From Clostridia bacterium (GTDB lineage: Bacteria; Bacillota; Clostridia; Oscillospirales; CAG-272): a stretch of DNA of 8,852 nucleotides. Location of the stretch: positions 1-8,852 of the forward strand of contig JAFTMU010000123.1 of assembly GCA_017452215.1 (NCBI GenBank), in the 5' to 3' direction. Shown here piece by piece: positions 1-6,552 of this stretch (position 1 is its first letter; every line of letters begins with the position of its first letter). The notes beneath the pieces are model-generated. The model did no database searches. It saw nothing but the letters and a program-made list of their open reading frames with translations, and had not been told where the DNA came from. Both the position numbers and the translations under genes were made by a program.

Positions 1-64
1 ACATCATTTTGCGTTAGCAAAACATCATGCTCCCAAAGGGAGCGCATCATTTTTGCAAGCAAAA
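1..64. repeat. CATCAT-spaced mini-hairpin repeat (partial at left edge)
   Basis: The hexamer CATCAT occurs at 2-7, 23-28 and 45-50, a period of 21-22 nt. Each copy is followed by a short inverted repeat: TTTTGC/GCAAAA (7-12 with 17-22), GCTCCC/GGGAGC around AAA (29-34 with 38-43), and TTTTGC/GCAAAA again (51-56 with 59-64). No convincing coding frame crosses it. It resembles short interspersed hairpin repeats I remember from uncultured Clostridia genomes, but that comparison is from memory. The array probably continues left of the window. Its function is unknown. Confidence 0.6.
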
Positions 65-89
65 CAACGCCCCTTGTCCCGCCAACCCT

Positions 90-165
90 GTAGGGGGCGT
101 TCACGAACGCCCCGTCCTAAAAGATCCGTACCTTTTTAAACGGGCGATTCGTGAATCGCCCCTAC
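90..165. repeat. REP-like doublet of facing palindromes
   Basis: Two GC-rich palindromes lie about 40 nt apart. The first pairs GGGGCGTTC (94-102) with GAACGCCCC (105-113) around AC. The second pairs GGGCGATTC (142-150) with GAATCGCCC (153-161) around GT. Their loops are reverse complements (TTCACGAA against TTCGTGAA), and the outer ends GTAGGGG (90-96) and CCCCTAC (159-165) also match in inverted orientation. The whole block is therefore an imperfect inverted repeat of about 76 bp, like a BIME/REP doublet or a very small MITE. No transposase gene is present. A target duplication was not seen. Confidence 0.65.
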
Positions 166-319
166 CAAAAACAAGCCTCTCCATTTGAGAGATCACCTTC
201 ACCCCTGCAAAGAAAAGCAAAACATCCTTTGAACCAAACCCCACTCGCCGGCATAGCATAACAGAGGAAACGGGAAAAGTTTCCTTATTATATATTCCCA
301 AACTCTCTGTTTTTCTCCA

Positions 320-334
320 AAAAAACCGTTTTTT
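320..334. promoter_or_regulatory. Palindrome A, possible distal operator
   Basis: A perfect 15-nt palindrome, AAAAAACCGTTTTTT, is centred on C327. It shares the core CCGTTTTTT with the palindrome that abuts the promoter at 458-472, with centres 138 nt apart. A pair of similar sites like this could bind a dimeric regulator, but A-tract/T-tract palindromes also arise by chance in AT-rich DNA. No regulator gene is in the window. Confidence 0.25.
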
Positions 335-457
335 CACAATCTCATTTAGAGGCAAACATGGAAGAAAATAGAGTTTTGTTAAAAAAATAACACCAATATT
401 AACACAGAAATGGGATTAAATGTAAAAAAATAGGGTGTAAAATGCACAAAAAGGAAC

Positions 458-472
458 AAAAACGCCGTTTTT
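458..472. promoter_or_regulatory. Palindrome B next to the -35 box, possible operator
   Basis: The sequence AAAAACGCCGTTTTT is a perfect 15-nt palindrome centred on C465. It ends two bases before the -35 hexamer at 475. Its position suits an operator or activator site, and it resembles palindrome A at 320-334. The assignment rests on symmetry and location only. Confidence 0.3.
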
Positions 473-474
473 TG

Positions 475-503
475 TTGACAAACCCTTGCTTTTATGGTAT
501 AAT
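475..503 (+). promoter_or_regulatory. Consensus sigma-A promoter of the operon
   Basis: TTGACA (475-480) and TATAAT (498-503) both match consensus perfectly and are separated by 17 nt. TG at 495-496 adds an extended -10. A/T tracts precede the -35 box. Transcription should start near 510, giving an untranslated leader of about 100 nt before the first gene. A match this good implies high expression unless it is repressed, which fits an abundant exported structural protein as the first gene. Confidence 0.9.
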
Positions 504-555
504 GCACCCATACAAAGAGGTATGTCCCAAAAAGACCGCCTTTTGTAAAGCAAGC

Positions 556-573
556 CCCCTGAATAAATAGGGG
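556..573 (+). other. Small leader hairpin
   Basis: CCCCT (556-560) can pair with AGGGG (569-573) around an 8-nt AT-rich loop, 25 nt before the ribosome site at 598-604. It has no T-tract, so it is not a terminator. It could stabilise the leader of a highly expressed mRNA. No known riboswitch class is recognisable here. Confidence 0.3.
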
Positions 574-612
574 AGAAACAAACAAGTAGATTTCATCAAG
601 GAGGATATTGAA

Positions 613-1362
613 ATGATGAAAAGAAAAATGATGGTGCCCGTAGTAGCGCTCTTGCTTTGCGTAGCAATGGTCAGCGTGGGCTTCGCCGCATGGGTAATCA
701 CCACCACAACCACGGATACTGCCTCGAGCAATTTCAAGGCTCACGAAGTGACCGATAACCGTTGGTTCTTTAAAGCCTCTGTCAGCGGTGGTGACGTGAT
801 CTTCGGCGCACCTGCAACCATGGATACGACCGGCGCATGGTTGACTGCAACGAATGTGGACACCGAAAACCTCACCGTTACCATCAATCTGACCCCCAAG
901 GCAGATGCCAGCGGAAGCGCTCTTACTTGGAGTGCTACCAAGTATGCAGGTAAGACCGTTACGTATAACGTGAAAGAGATCACCGTCCCCAGTGAATTCA
1001 ATACCGCAGAAGATAACGGCTACGTAGCAGCCGCTCCCGACATCGATGGCGTTTACACCGTTGCCTACAGTGCAAATGGTGTTGCAACCATCAAAAAGGA
1101 CGGTGTTGAAGTGACAGCCTCTGCTGATGATACCGACGGCGTATCCTACAATGCCGATACCGGTGTGTTGAGCATTCAGGTCGAATTTGATTGGGGAAGC
1201 GTTACAAATGGAAACAACCCCTTCGAGTTCTTCAAGGGCAAGGATGCAAACGCTACAGTCGGCAACGGCACGTACGCCGATCAGGCATTGGCAATGCTGC
1301 AGGGCATTTATGCGTTGAACGGCAAAGGCTATTCCGTTACCGTTGAGGGCTCGTTGAGCTAA
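613..1362 (+). CDS. SipW-dependent exported protein 1 (TasA/camelysin-like signal peptide)
   Basis: This 249-residue exported protein is the probable first gene of the operon. ATG at 613 is preceded by AAGGAGG (598-604) at good spacing; ATG at 616 is an alternative start. The N-terminus is Met/Lys/Arg (1-7), then a hydrophobic core (8-22), then GFAAW at 23-27, typical of signal peptides cut by ER-type signal peptidase SipW. By alignment with TasA, cleavage is expected near A25/A26. The mature part is rich in Thr, Asp, Val and Gly and looks all-beta. Near the C-terminus it carries FDWGSVTNGNNPFEFF (192-207), matched in the next gene. It has no LPXTG or other sorting signal, so it is probably released or polymerised. 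The signal peptidase encoded two genes downstream is the likely processing enzyme. Family: SipW-dependent-type exported proteins (confident). A fibre-subunit role is inference. Confidence 0.85.
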   Translation: MMKRKMMVPVVALLLCVAMVSVGFAAWVITTTTTDTASSNFKAHEVTDNRWFFKASVSGGDVIFGAPATMDTTGAWLTATNVDTENLTVTINLTPKADASGSALTWSATKYAGKTVTYNVKEITVPSEFNTAEDNGYVAAAPDIDGVYTVAYSANGVATIKKDGVEVTASADDTDGVSYNADTGVLSIQVEFDWGSVTNGNNPFEFFKGKDANATVGNGTYADQALAMLQGIYALNGKGYSVTVEGSLS

Positions 1363-1391
1363 TTTCATTCATTCAGAAAGGATACATAACG

Positions 1392-2216
1392 ATGAAAAAG
1401 TTTACAAGAAGATCTTATAATCGCAAGCTGATCGTCTTCGGAATCTCCTTGCTTGCCGCCTTTGGTTTGATTTCCACAGGTTTCTCTGCATGGCTCATGT
1501 CTTCTATCACCGACGTAAATGATGCAACTCCCCCCGTAAGTGTTTCCACCATTACCAACGAGGTCATTGAGGTGACCTTGGATGGTTGGAATCCCGATAC
1601 CAAGGAGTGGACGGGTGATAGTGTCAACTTTGACGCCAAAGACGGTGACGAAACGGGTCGTATTATGGCTCAGAACGCTACCGAGGACCTCAAACTTGAG
1701 TTGACGGGTAAGGTTACCAACCCTGATAAGGTTGCCACCTTGACTATCAAGGTCGAGTTGCCCGCTTCCATCAAGGCTGCTATCGATGGTGGTTATATCA
1801 AGATTAAGGGTGCTCATACCTTAACCAAGGCAACGCACAAGATTGATGATTCTCTCAGCGTTGACGTTTGGTACTATGAGGCTCCACTGACTAAGGTGGC
1901 AGGCGAAGGCGAAGGCGAAGACTATATTGCTTATGATGGATATAACACCTTCTCCCACACCCTTGAGTTTGAATGGGGCGATTATTTCGGCGGTGTTAAC
2001 CCCTCCGTTTTCTATGACAGTGCTGTTAACGGTAAGCGTGGTGACCAAACTGTTGTTGGTAACAAAGATATCGATGATGCTACTATGGCAGCTGAGATGG
2101 AAAATTTCCACGACATCATTACGGCGGGCTTGACCGGTACTCCTACCGATAATCCCACCACCTACGCTGGCACTATCTATGTCACCGTGAAAGCTGCTAC
2201 GGCTGCTGCCGAATAA
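1392..2216 (+). CDS. SipW-dependent exported protein 2, paralogue of the preceding gene
   Basis: This is a 274-residue exported protein, 29 nt after its neighbour, with AGAAAGG (1375-1381) before ATG 1392. A basic N-terminus (MKKFTRRSYNRK) precedes a hydrophobic core (13-29) and GFSAW (30-34), the same pattern as GFAAW in protein 1. SipW-type cleavage is expected around S32/A33. The mature protein is acidic and rich in Thr, Val and Asp, probably beta-sandwich. FEWGDYFGGVNPSVFYD (193-209) corresponds to the W-G...NP..F motif of protein 1, so the two look like diverged paralogues. A short GEGEGE run (171-176) comes from three GGCGAA units. No sorting motif or C-terminal membrane helix is visible. 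It is probably a second subunit, or a cap or minor component, of the same surface structure. The export call is strong and the structural role is inferred. Confidence 0.85.
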   Translation: MKKFTRRSYNRKLIVFGISLLAAFGLISTGFSAWLMSSITDVNDATPPVSVSTITNEVIEVTLDGWNPDTKEWTGDSVNFDAKDGDETGRIMAQNATEDLKLELTGKVTNPDKVATLTIKVELPASIKAAIDGGYIKIKGAHTLTKATHKIDDSLSVDVWYYEAPLTKVAGEGEGEDYIAYDGYNTFSHTLEFEWGDYFGGVNPSVFYDSAVNGKRGDQTVVGNKDIDDATMAAEMENFHDIITAGLTGTPTDNPTTYAGTIYVTVKAATAAAE

Positions 2217-2231
2217 TCAAAAAGTTAGAAT

Positions 2232-3245
2232 ATGAACTCATCAGAAATCATAGCCGCAGTGACGACGTCCGTGGGTGTGATTACCTTCGCCGTGATTTTC
2301 ACCATACTGTATCACTGCTTTGCCAAGTCCTCCATCAAGGAGATCAGGACGGGAAAGCGTGACATCGAATTGATGGATGAATACATCCATTCGATGCAAA
2401 CGTCGGTGAAAATCCGGCGTTTGATTTGGAGGGTGTTTAAGGGGCTTTGCTTCTGGGGCGTGTTGGCGCTCCTGATCCCCGTTTTTCTGTTTTCCCTGGT
2501 CAACAAGGCGCAGGGAAACGTCACTATGGTGGGCGGAAAGGCGGTCATGGTGGTGGCTTCGGGCTCTATGAGCCAAAAGCATCCGACCAATGATTACATC
2601 ATTGCAAACGATCTGAACAACCAATTCAATACTCACGACCTCATCCTGCTGGAACAAGTGGACGCCGACGAGCTGAAGCTCTATGACGTCATCGCTTTCT
2701 TTGATCCCGAGAACAACAAAAACGTGATCCACCGTATCATCGGCGTCGAGGGAACAGGCGATTCGCTCAGCTTTGAAACCAGGGGAGACTCCAACAACAC
2801 CAGTGATGAATTTCATCCTACCCGGAAAAATATCATTGGCAGATACACCAATTTCCGTCTGCAAGGCTTTGGCTCCTTCATCCTGTTCTTCCAATCCATC
2901 GGCGGTATCATGACCATTTTGGCGCTTGTCTACTGCTTGTGGATGCTTGACCGCTACAACGGCAAGGTACAAGACGCCGAGGAGGAACGCTTGGAGCATC
3001 TCTGCGGTTCTATCGACCTGGATTTGGAGCACAAAACCTCGGGAATGCACGCCGAGTTTTTGGAAAAGGTGTACTATAAGGGCTTTGCCTACCATTTCAA
3101 CGAAAAGGGATTCATCGGTAAGGAGGTAATCTCCGATGACGATTATCGTAAAAGATCCAATTCGTCTGCCATTCGTGTGATCAATTCGGATGGCAAGCGC
3201 AGCGAAAAGGAAGTCCATATCAATTCAGAAAAAGGGGACGAGTAA
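2232..3245 (+). CDS. sipW: ER-type signal peptidase I (SipW family) with extra N-terminal helix and long cytoplasmic tail
   Basis: This membrane peptidase removes signal peptides, presumably from the two proteins encoded just upstream. The 337 residues contain box B ASGSM (109-113) with predicted nucleophile S112. Box D is VIHRIIGV (165-172), with H167 in place of the Lys of ordinary bacterial type I enzymes, which marks the archaeal/ER/SipW branch. Box E is RGDSNNTSD (184-192). Membrane helices lie at about 5-27, 72-91 and 214-238. The basic loop 31-70 should be cytoplasmic, placing the catalytic domain outside. SipW enzymes are usually near 190 residues. Here an extra helix and loop (about 70 residues) precede the core and a charged tail of about 100 residues follows (240-337). 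ATG 2232 lacks a clear Shine-Dalgarno site and lies 15 nt after the previous stop codon, so translational coupling is possible. Family assignment is confident. The extensions are of unknown role. Confidence 0.9.
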   Translation: MNSSEIIAAVTTSVGVITFAVIFTILYHCFAKSSIKEIRTGKRDIELMDEYIHSMQTSVKIRRLIWRVFKGLCFWGVLALLIPVFLFSLVNKAQGNVTMVGGKAVMVVASGSMSQKHPTNDYIIANDLNNQFNTHDLILLEQVDADELKLYDVIAFFDPENNKNVIHRIIGVEGTGDSLSFETRGDSNNTSDEFHPTRKNIIGRYTNFRLQGFGSFILFFQSIGGIMTILALVYCLWMLDRYNGKVQDAEEERLEHLCGSIDLDLEHKTSGMHAEFLEKVYYKGFAYHFNEKGFIGKEVISDDDYRKRSNSSAIRVINSDGKRSEKEVHINSEKGDE

Positions 3246-3248
3246 GCC

Positions 3249-5126
3249 TTGAAAAGAAATTACTATTTTACAAGAAAAAATCTGATCGTCTTGGCGATCG
3301 GTCTCATCTATTCACTGTTTATTCTTTTGACGGGCCTTTGCATTGAAGGCTCGGGCTCGGTGTTTGGAACGAGAAACGCCTTGGCAAAGATCGCTCAGAT
3401 CCTCAATTTCCCGAGGATCGAGGCAACCATCGCAGGCTATGTAGGACTTATTTTAATGTCCGTTTACATCGCCGTATTCGTGGGTGCGGTTCTGTTTATC
3501 CGCCGCTATGCCATCGAAAACAAGATCAAGACCTATCACTGGAAGCCGATGCTTGCCTATGCGGGAGCATTCGTGGTGTGCGCACTGCTTTCCGTAGGCG
3601 TCACCTTGCTTCTTATCTCTCCCAAGGATGCGGAGAACATCGGCGCCGCCATGAGCTTTTTGTGGAGCTCGCTGGCGCTGGGAAGCCTTTTGTTCTTCTT
3701 CCTTGCAGCCCTCGTTTTGGCAGTGATCATGTTCGTCGTTAACCTGGTCCACATCGACAAGCCCTTCCGCTTCTTTGATAAGAACGAGCTTGACGTGGTA
3801 GAGGAGGACGAGGATTTCGAGCACATCGACGTATCCTCCAGCTTTGACGCCGATCCCGACCTGGCGCCCTACGGTGCAGGCGGCGGCTTTGGCGGTGGCT
3901 CAGGTGGCGGTTCTTCTGCAGGCGGCGGTGCATCCTCCGCAGGCGCCGTAGCAGGAGCAGCAGGGGGAGCAGGACTTGGCATGGGTGGCTCCTTGTCCGA
4001 TATCCACTCCACCGAGGAGCTTGGCGACCGTGAAAAGGTGTTCCCGGCACTTTCCGCAATGGACATCCGTTACCAATATACCGTGCGTCCGCCCATGGCT
4101 CGTATCGATATCACTTTGGAGCAGCTTTGCACCTCCTTCCGCAACTACCTTGCCAAGGAAGAAGGCTTGTACTTCGATCTCAATACCATTCGTGTATTCA
4201 TCAGTGCCTTTGCAGCCTCCCAGTTTATGATCCTGGAAGGTCTTAGCGGAACGGGTAAATCCTCGCTGCCTCGTTACTTTGCAAAATTCGTAGGCGGTCG
4301 CTTGCTCTTCACTCCCGTACAGGCAACATGGAGAGATAAGTCCAACCTGCTCGGCTTCTTTAACGACTTCTCTAAGACTTATTCCGAGACCGATTTCCTC
4401 TCGGAGCTCTATCATGCAAACTACCGTCCCGACCAGATCCATATTTTCGTTCTGGACGAGATGAACATCTCCCGTGTGGAGTATTACTTTGCAGACCTGC
4501 TCTCCGTTCTGGAATACCCGAAGGAAGCATGGAAGCTGCGTCTGTTGCAGGTCCCTTACGGCTTTGTTCCTCCCGAACAGATCGCCGACGGTACCATTCG
4601 CATCATGCCCGGCTGCTATTTCGTCGGTACGGCAAATAAGGACGATTCCACCTTCTCCATTGCCGACAAGGTCTATGACCGTGCCATCACCATTGATTTC
4701 GATTACCGTAACAAGCCCTTCACGGTCAGTGAGGAGGTTTCTCCCATCAAGCTCGGTAACACCCAGCTGCGTGCCATGTATGACGAGGCGATCGCCAACG
4801 AGGAGAACCGCATGACCGAGACGGATTTTGATAAGCTGGAAACCATCACTGCGTTTGTTTACGACCGCTTTGATATCACGTTTGGTAACCGTATCATGAC
4901 GCAGATCGAAAATCTCGTTCCCACCTTTATCGCCTGCGGCGGTACGAAGGAGGATATCCTTGACTTCCTCTTTGCCCGTAAGCTGCTTGTAAAATTGGAG
5001 GGAAGATTCGAGGAATACGTCAAGGGCGCCCTCAATCAGCTTTTGCAGCTGATCCAGAGCACTTACGGCGCAGGCGTGTTCAAGCATTCCGAAAAGGCGA
5101 TCCGCAGTCTGATCAAAAAGCTGTAA
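3249..5126 (+). CDS. Membrane-anchored McrB-like AAA+ ATPase
   Basis: This 625-residue protein is a membrane anchor fused to a AAA+ motor. The start is TTG 3249, 3 nt after the peptidase stop, with AAGGGG (3232-3237) upstream; the next in-frame ATG would delete the first helix. Four helices (about 11-31, 63-84, 101-123, 139-166) leave both ends in the cytoplasm. An acidic stretch (181-206) and a Gly/Ala/Ser-rich linker (209-248) follow. The ATPase (about 290-625) has Walker A GLSGTGKS (331-338), Walker B IFVLDEMN (399-406; D403, E404), sensor-1 Asn in GTANKDD (N463) and a probable arginine finger, R478, in VYDRA. The LDEMN...EYYFADLLSVLE arrangement is typical of the McrB/dynein-related AAA branch. 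McrB itself is a soluble GTPase with an N-terminal DNA-binding domain; here a membrane anchor replaces it. Nucleotide preference cannot be told from sequence. Likely role (inference): a hexameric motor acting at the membrane with the next gene's product. Confidence 0.85.
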   Translation: MKRNYYFTRKNLIVLAIGLIYSLFILLTGLCIEGSGSVFGTRNALAKIAQILNFPRIEATIAGYVGLILMSVYIAVFVGAVLFIRRYAIENKIKTYHWKPMLAYAGAFVVCALLSVGVTLLLISPKDAENIGAAMSFLWSSLALGSLLFFFLAALVLAVIMFVVNLVHIDKPFRFFDKNELDVVEEDEDFEHIDVSSSFDADPDLAPYGAGGGFGGGSGGGSSAGGGASSAGAVAGAAGGAGLGMGGSLSDIHSTEELGDREKVFPALSAMDIRYQYTVRPPMARIDITLEQLCTSFRNYLAKEEGLYFDLNTIRVFISAFAASQFMILEGLSGTGKSSLPRYFAKFVGGRLLFTPVQATWRDKSNLLGFFNDFSKTYSETDFLSELYHANYRPDQIHIFVLDEMNISRVEYYFADLLSVLEYPKEAWKLRLLQVPYGFVPPEQIADGTIRIMPGCYFVGTANKDDSTFSIADKVYDRAITIDFDYRNKPFTVSEEVSPIKLGNTQLRAMYDEAIANEENRMTETDFDKLETITAFVYDRFDITFGNRIMTQIENLVPTFIACGGTKEDILDFLFARKLLVKLEGRFEEYVKGALNQLLQLIQSTYGAGVFKHSEKAIRSLIKKL

Positions 5127-5135
5127 TGTTTTCTC

Positions 5136-5192
5136 TATTCTTTCACTGCGGTGCTTTTATGGTGTCGCAGTGAAAGAATAAGTTTTATTTTT
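5136..5192 (+). terminator. Intrinsic terminator or attenuator between the AAA+ gene and its partner
   Basis: A perfect 15-bp stem pairs 5136-5150 (TATTCTTTCACTGCG) with 5166-5180. Wobble pairs and one C-G pair extend it into the loop. The T-tract TTTTATTTTT (5183-5192) follows two bases later and runs straight into the ribosome site (AGAGGA 5193-5198) of the next gene. No T-tract follows the stem on the minus strand, so it acts rightward if at all. No second promoter is evident before 5206, so partial read-through would lower expression of genes 5 to 7 relative to genes 1 to 4. An RNA-processing or stability role is an alternative. Confidence 0.75.
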
Positions 5193-5205
5193 AGAGGATT
5201 ACAAA

Positions 5206-6552
5206 ATGAGAATCGTAGAAGAAGGGTATCTCAAGCGTACCGTTGCAAAATTGAATAGCTATGCGGCAAAAGAGGGTACTTGCGAGAAGCTTTTTGCGGC
5301 AATCGATTCCTTTGGAGTTGAAGCGTTGCAGGATCTTTCCTTCCAAAGCGACCTTGCGTATTTTGGCGAGATGAGCTTTGTTTTAAGCGTCATCACGTCC
5401 ATCATCAGCCATCCCCACATTTCGGGCAAGACCGAGGATATCATTCTTCGCACAGAGCTTGCCAATTCCGCTTCCGTTGACACCTTCCGTGACACCCTGC
5501 GAGATCCCGTCCTTTGGACCCAAAGGGATCGCCACATGGTTCCGGAGTACGTACACTACCGCCAGCACATCGACGACCTTTGCATCTATGAAAACGTTTT
5601 CGTCGTCATGCTGGTCAAGATGCTGTTTTCCGAGGTTTCCAAGTATGCGGATTTCTACGCAACCCTGATCAAAACCTTCGGTGAAGGGGACAGAGCGCTC
5701 TCTCTTGACGAGCACAACGTTTCCGTAGCACTTGCCAAGCTGCAAAAGCTTACCAAAAAGATCCGCTATATTCAAAACACACGGTTTTATAAAGAGATCA
5801 ACAAGCAAAAAACCGTGCTTCGTACGGTCCATCCCACCAACATTCTGTTAAAGGACCGACTTTATAACTATTGCTTTAAATTTTATCGCTCCCTTGTCAC
5901 CTATCCCGACAAAGCCTCTCTGCTGCGTGATTTCGGTATCCATTACTACACGCTGCTGCTCAAGGCTTTAAAATCCAAGGGCTTTGCTTATAGTGGCAAG
6001 AGCGTTAAACTTACGTTTGACGGCGAAAGCAGTCTGATCCCGGCGCCGATGGAGTTGGAGAACGAAACGTTCCACCTGACCGTCGAGCCCTACGGGGAAA
6101 ACAGAGGCATCGTTTTGACCGCCCGACATAAATTCGTCAGTGATCCCCGTGCAAGTGAGGCAAAGCACCTGTTGCTGTTCAGCCCGCAAAGCTCCTTTGC
6201 CGACCTGGAAAACAGCGGCGAGAAGGAAGGGGCGTTTACCACGGTAGAAGCCATTTCCCTTTGGAATATGGCATACGTGGAGCAGGAGATCCAAACCGTT
6301 TACCAAAATCCTCTGTCTGAACAAGAGGTCATGAACGAGTGGCTCTCCCGCAAGCTGTCGGTCAGCCGTGCAAGCGCCGAGCTGTACCGCTCCTATTGTC
6401 CGTCCTGCCAAAGACAGGCAGTGAATGAGGACGAAAGCACTTTGTACCGCTGCGCACGTTGCAGATCTCAATTCGTTTTCTTCAAGGATAACGAAGGATA
6501 TGAAAATCTCTGGTTCCTGAAATTAAGGAGAGTCGCCCATGGCAAACATTGA
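5206..6552 (+). CDS. Zinc-ribbon protein of unknown function, putative partner of the McrB-like ATPase
   Basis: I do not recognise this 448-residue protein with certainty. ATG 5206 follows AGAGGA (5193-5198). There is no signal peptide or membrane helix. Residues 1-260 look mostly helical, including IYENVFVVMLVKMLF (127-141) and a basic segment around HPTNILLKDRLYNYCFKFYR (209-228). These faintly recall DUF2357-type proteins, which accompany McrB-like ATPases. Residues 265-345 look beta-rich, but no PD-(D/E)xK nuclease signature is visible. The C-terminus is a zinc ribbon: CPSC (398-401) and CARC (416-419), 14 residues apart, with hydrophobic flanks. Position directly after the AAA+ gene suggests a partner or adaptor, as McrC is to McrB. 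The zinc ribbon could bind nucleic acid or protein. The frame overlaps the next gene by 14 nt, so the two are probably translationally coupled. The DUF2357 link is a weak inference. Confidence 0.8.
   Translation: MRIVEEGYLKRTVAKLNSYAAKEGTCEKLFAAIDSFGVEALQDLSFQSDLAYFGEMSFVLSVITSIISHPHISGKTEDIILRTELANSASVDTFRDTLRDPVLWTQRDRHMVPEYVHYRQHIDDLCIYENVFVVMLVKMLFSEVSKYADFYATLIKTFGEGDRALSLDEHNVSVALAKLQKLTKKIRYIQNTRFYKEINKQKTVLRTVHPTNILLKDRLYNYCFKFYRSLVTYPDKASLLRDFGIHYYTLLLKALKSKGFAYSGKSVKLTFDGESSLIPAPMELENETFHLTVEPYGENRGIVLTARHKFVSDPRASEAKHLLLFSPQSSFADLENSGEKEGAFTTVEAISLWNMAYVEQEIQTVYQNPLSEQEVMNEWLSRKLSVSRASAELYRSYCPSCQRQAVNEDESTLYRCARCRSQFVFFKDNEGYENLWFLKLRRVAHGKH

Larger units (their letters stand above)
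166..474. other. Non-coding AT-rich region upstream of the operon
   Basis: No gene is supported here. The only sizeable minus-strand frame would start at TTG, has no Shine-Dalgarno site and reads into the palindromic repeat. The stretch contains A/T tracts (381-390, 424-431, 449-462) that could serve as an UP-like element for the promoter at 475. It also has a weak hairpin (AGGAAAC 265-271 with GTTTCCT 279-285) and two similar palindromes listed separately. Confidence 0.5.

Noticed and set aside
1..165. CRISPR array
   Set aside because: The repeated unit is only 6 nt, the inserts are self-complementary rather than unique spacers, and no cas gene is present.
265..285. Terminator of an upstream gene
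   Set aside because: The stem is only 7 bp and AT-rich with an interrupted T-tract, and no gene precedes it in the window.
101..355. Minus-strand 84-codon open frame in the upstream region
   Set aside because: It would start at TTG with no Shine-Dalgarno site, its C-terminal third is a translated palindromic repeat, and it resembles no family I know.
379..1368. Long minus-strand open frame (329 codons) opposite exported protein 1
   Set aside because: It is antisense to a gene with an excellent promoter, ribosome site and signal peptide. Its translation is a low-information mirror of that gene and runs through the promoter region.
2241..3218. Minus-strand 325-codon frame opposite the signal peptidase
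   Set aside because: The plus strand carries clear catalytic boxes. The antisense translation is His/Asp-rich, as expected for a shadow frame.
3900..5087. Minus-strand 395-codon frame opposite the AAA+ gene
   Set aside because: It is antisense to intact Walker A, Walker B and sensor motifs, with no ribosome site or recognisable domain.
3249..6552. Classical McrBC restriction system
   Set aside because: The AAA+ protein is membrane-anchored with no DNA-binding N-terminal domain, and the second protein shows no PD-(D/E)xK nuclease motif. Only the motor domain supports the comparison.
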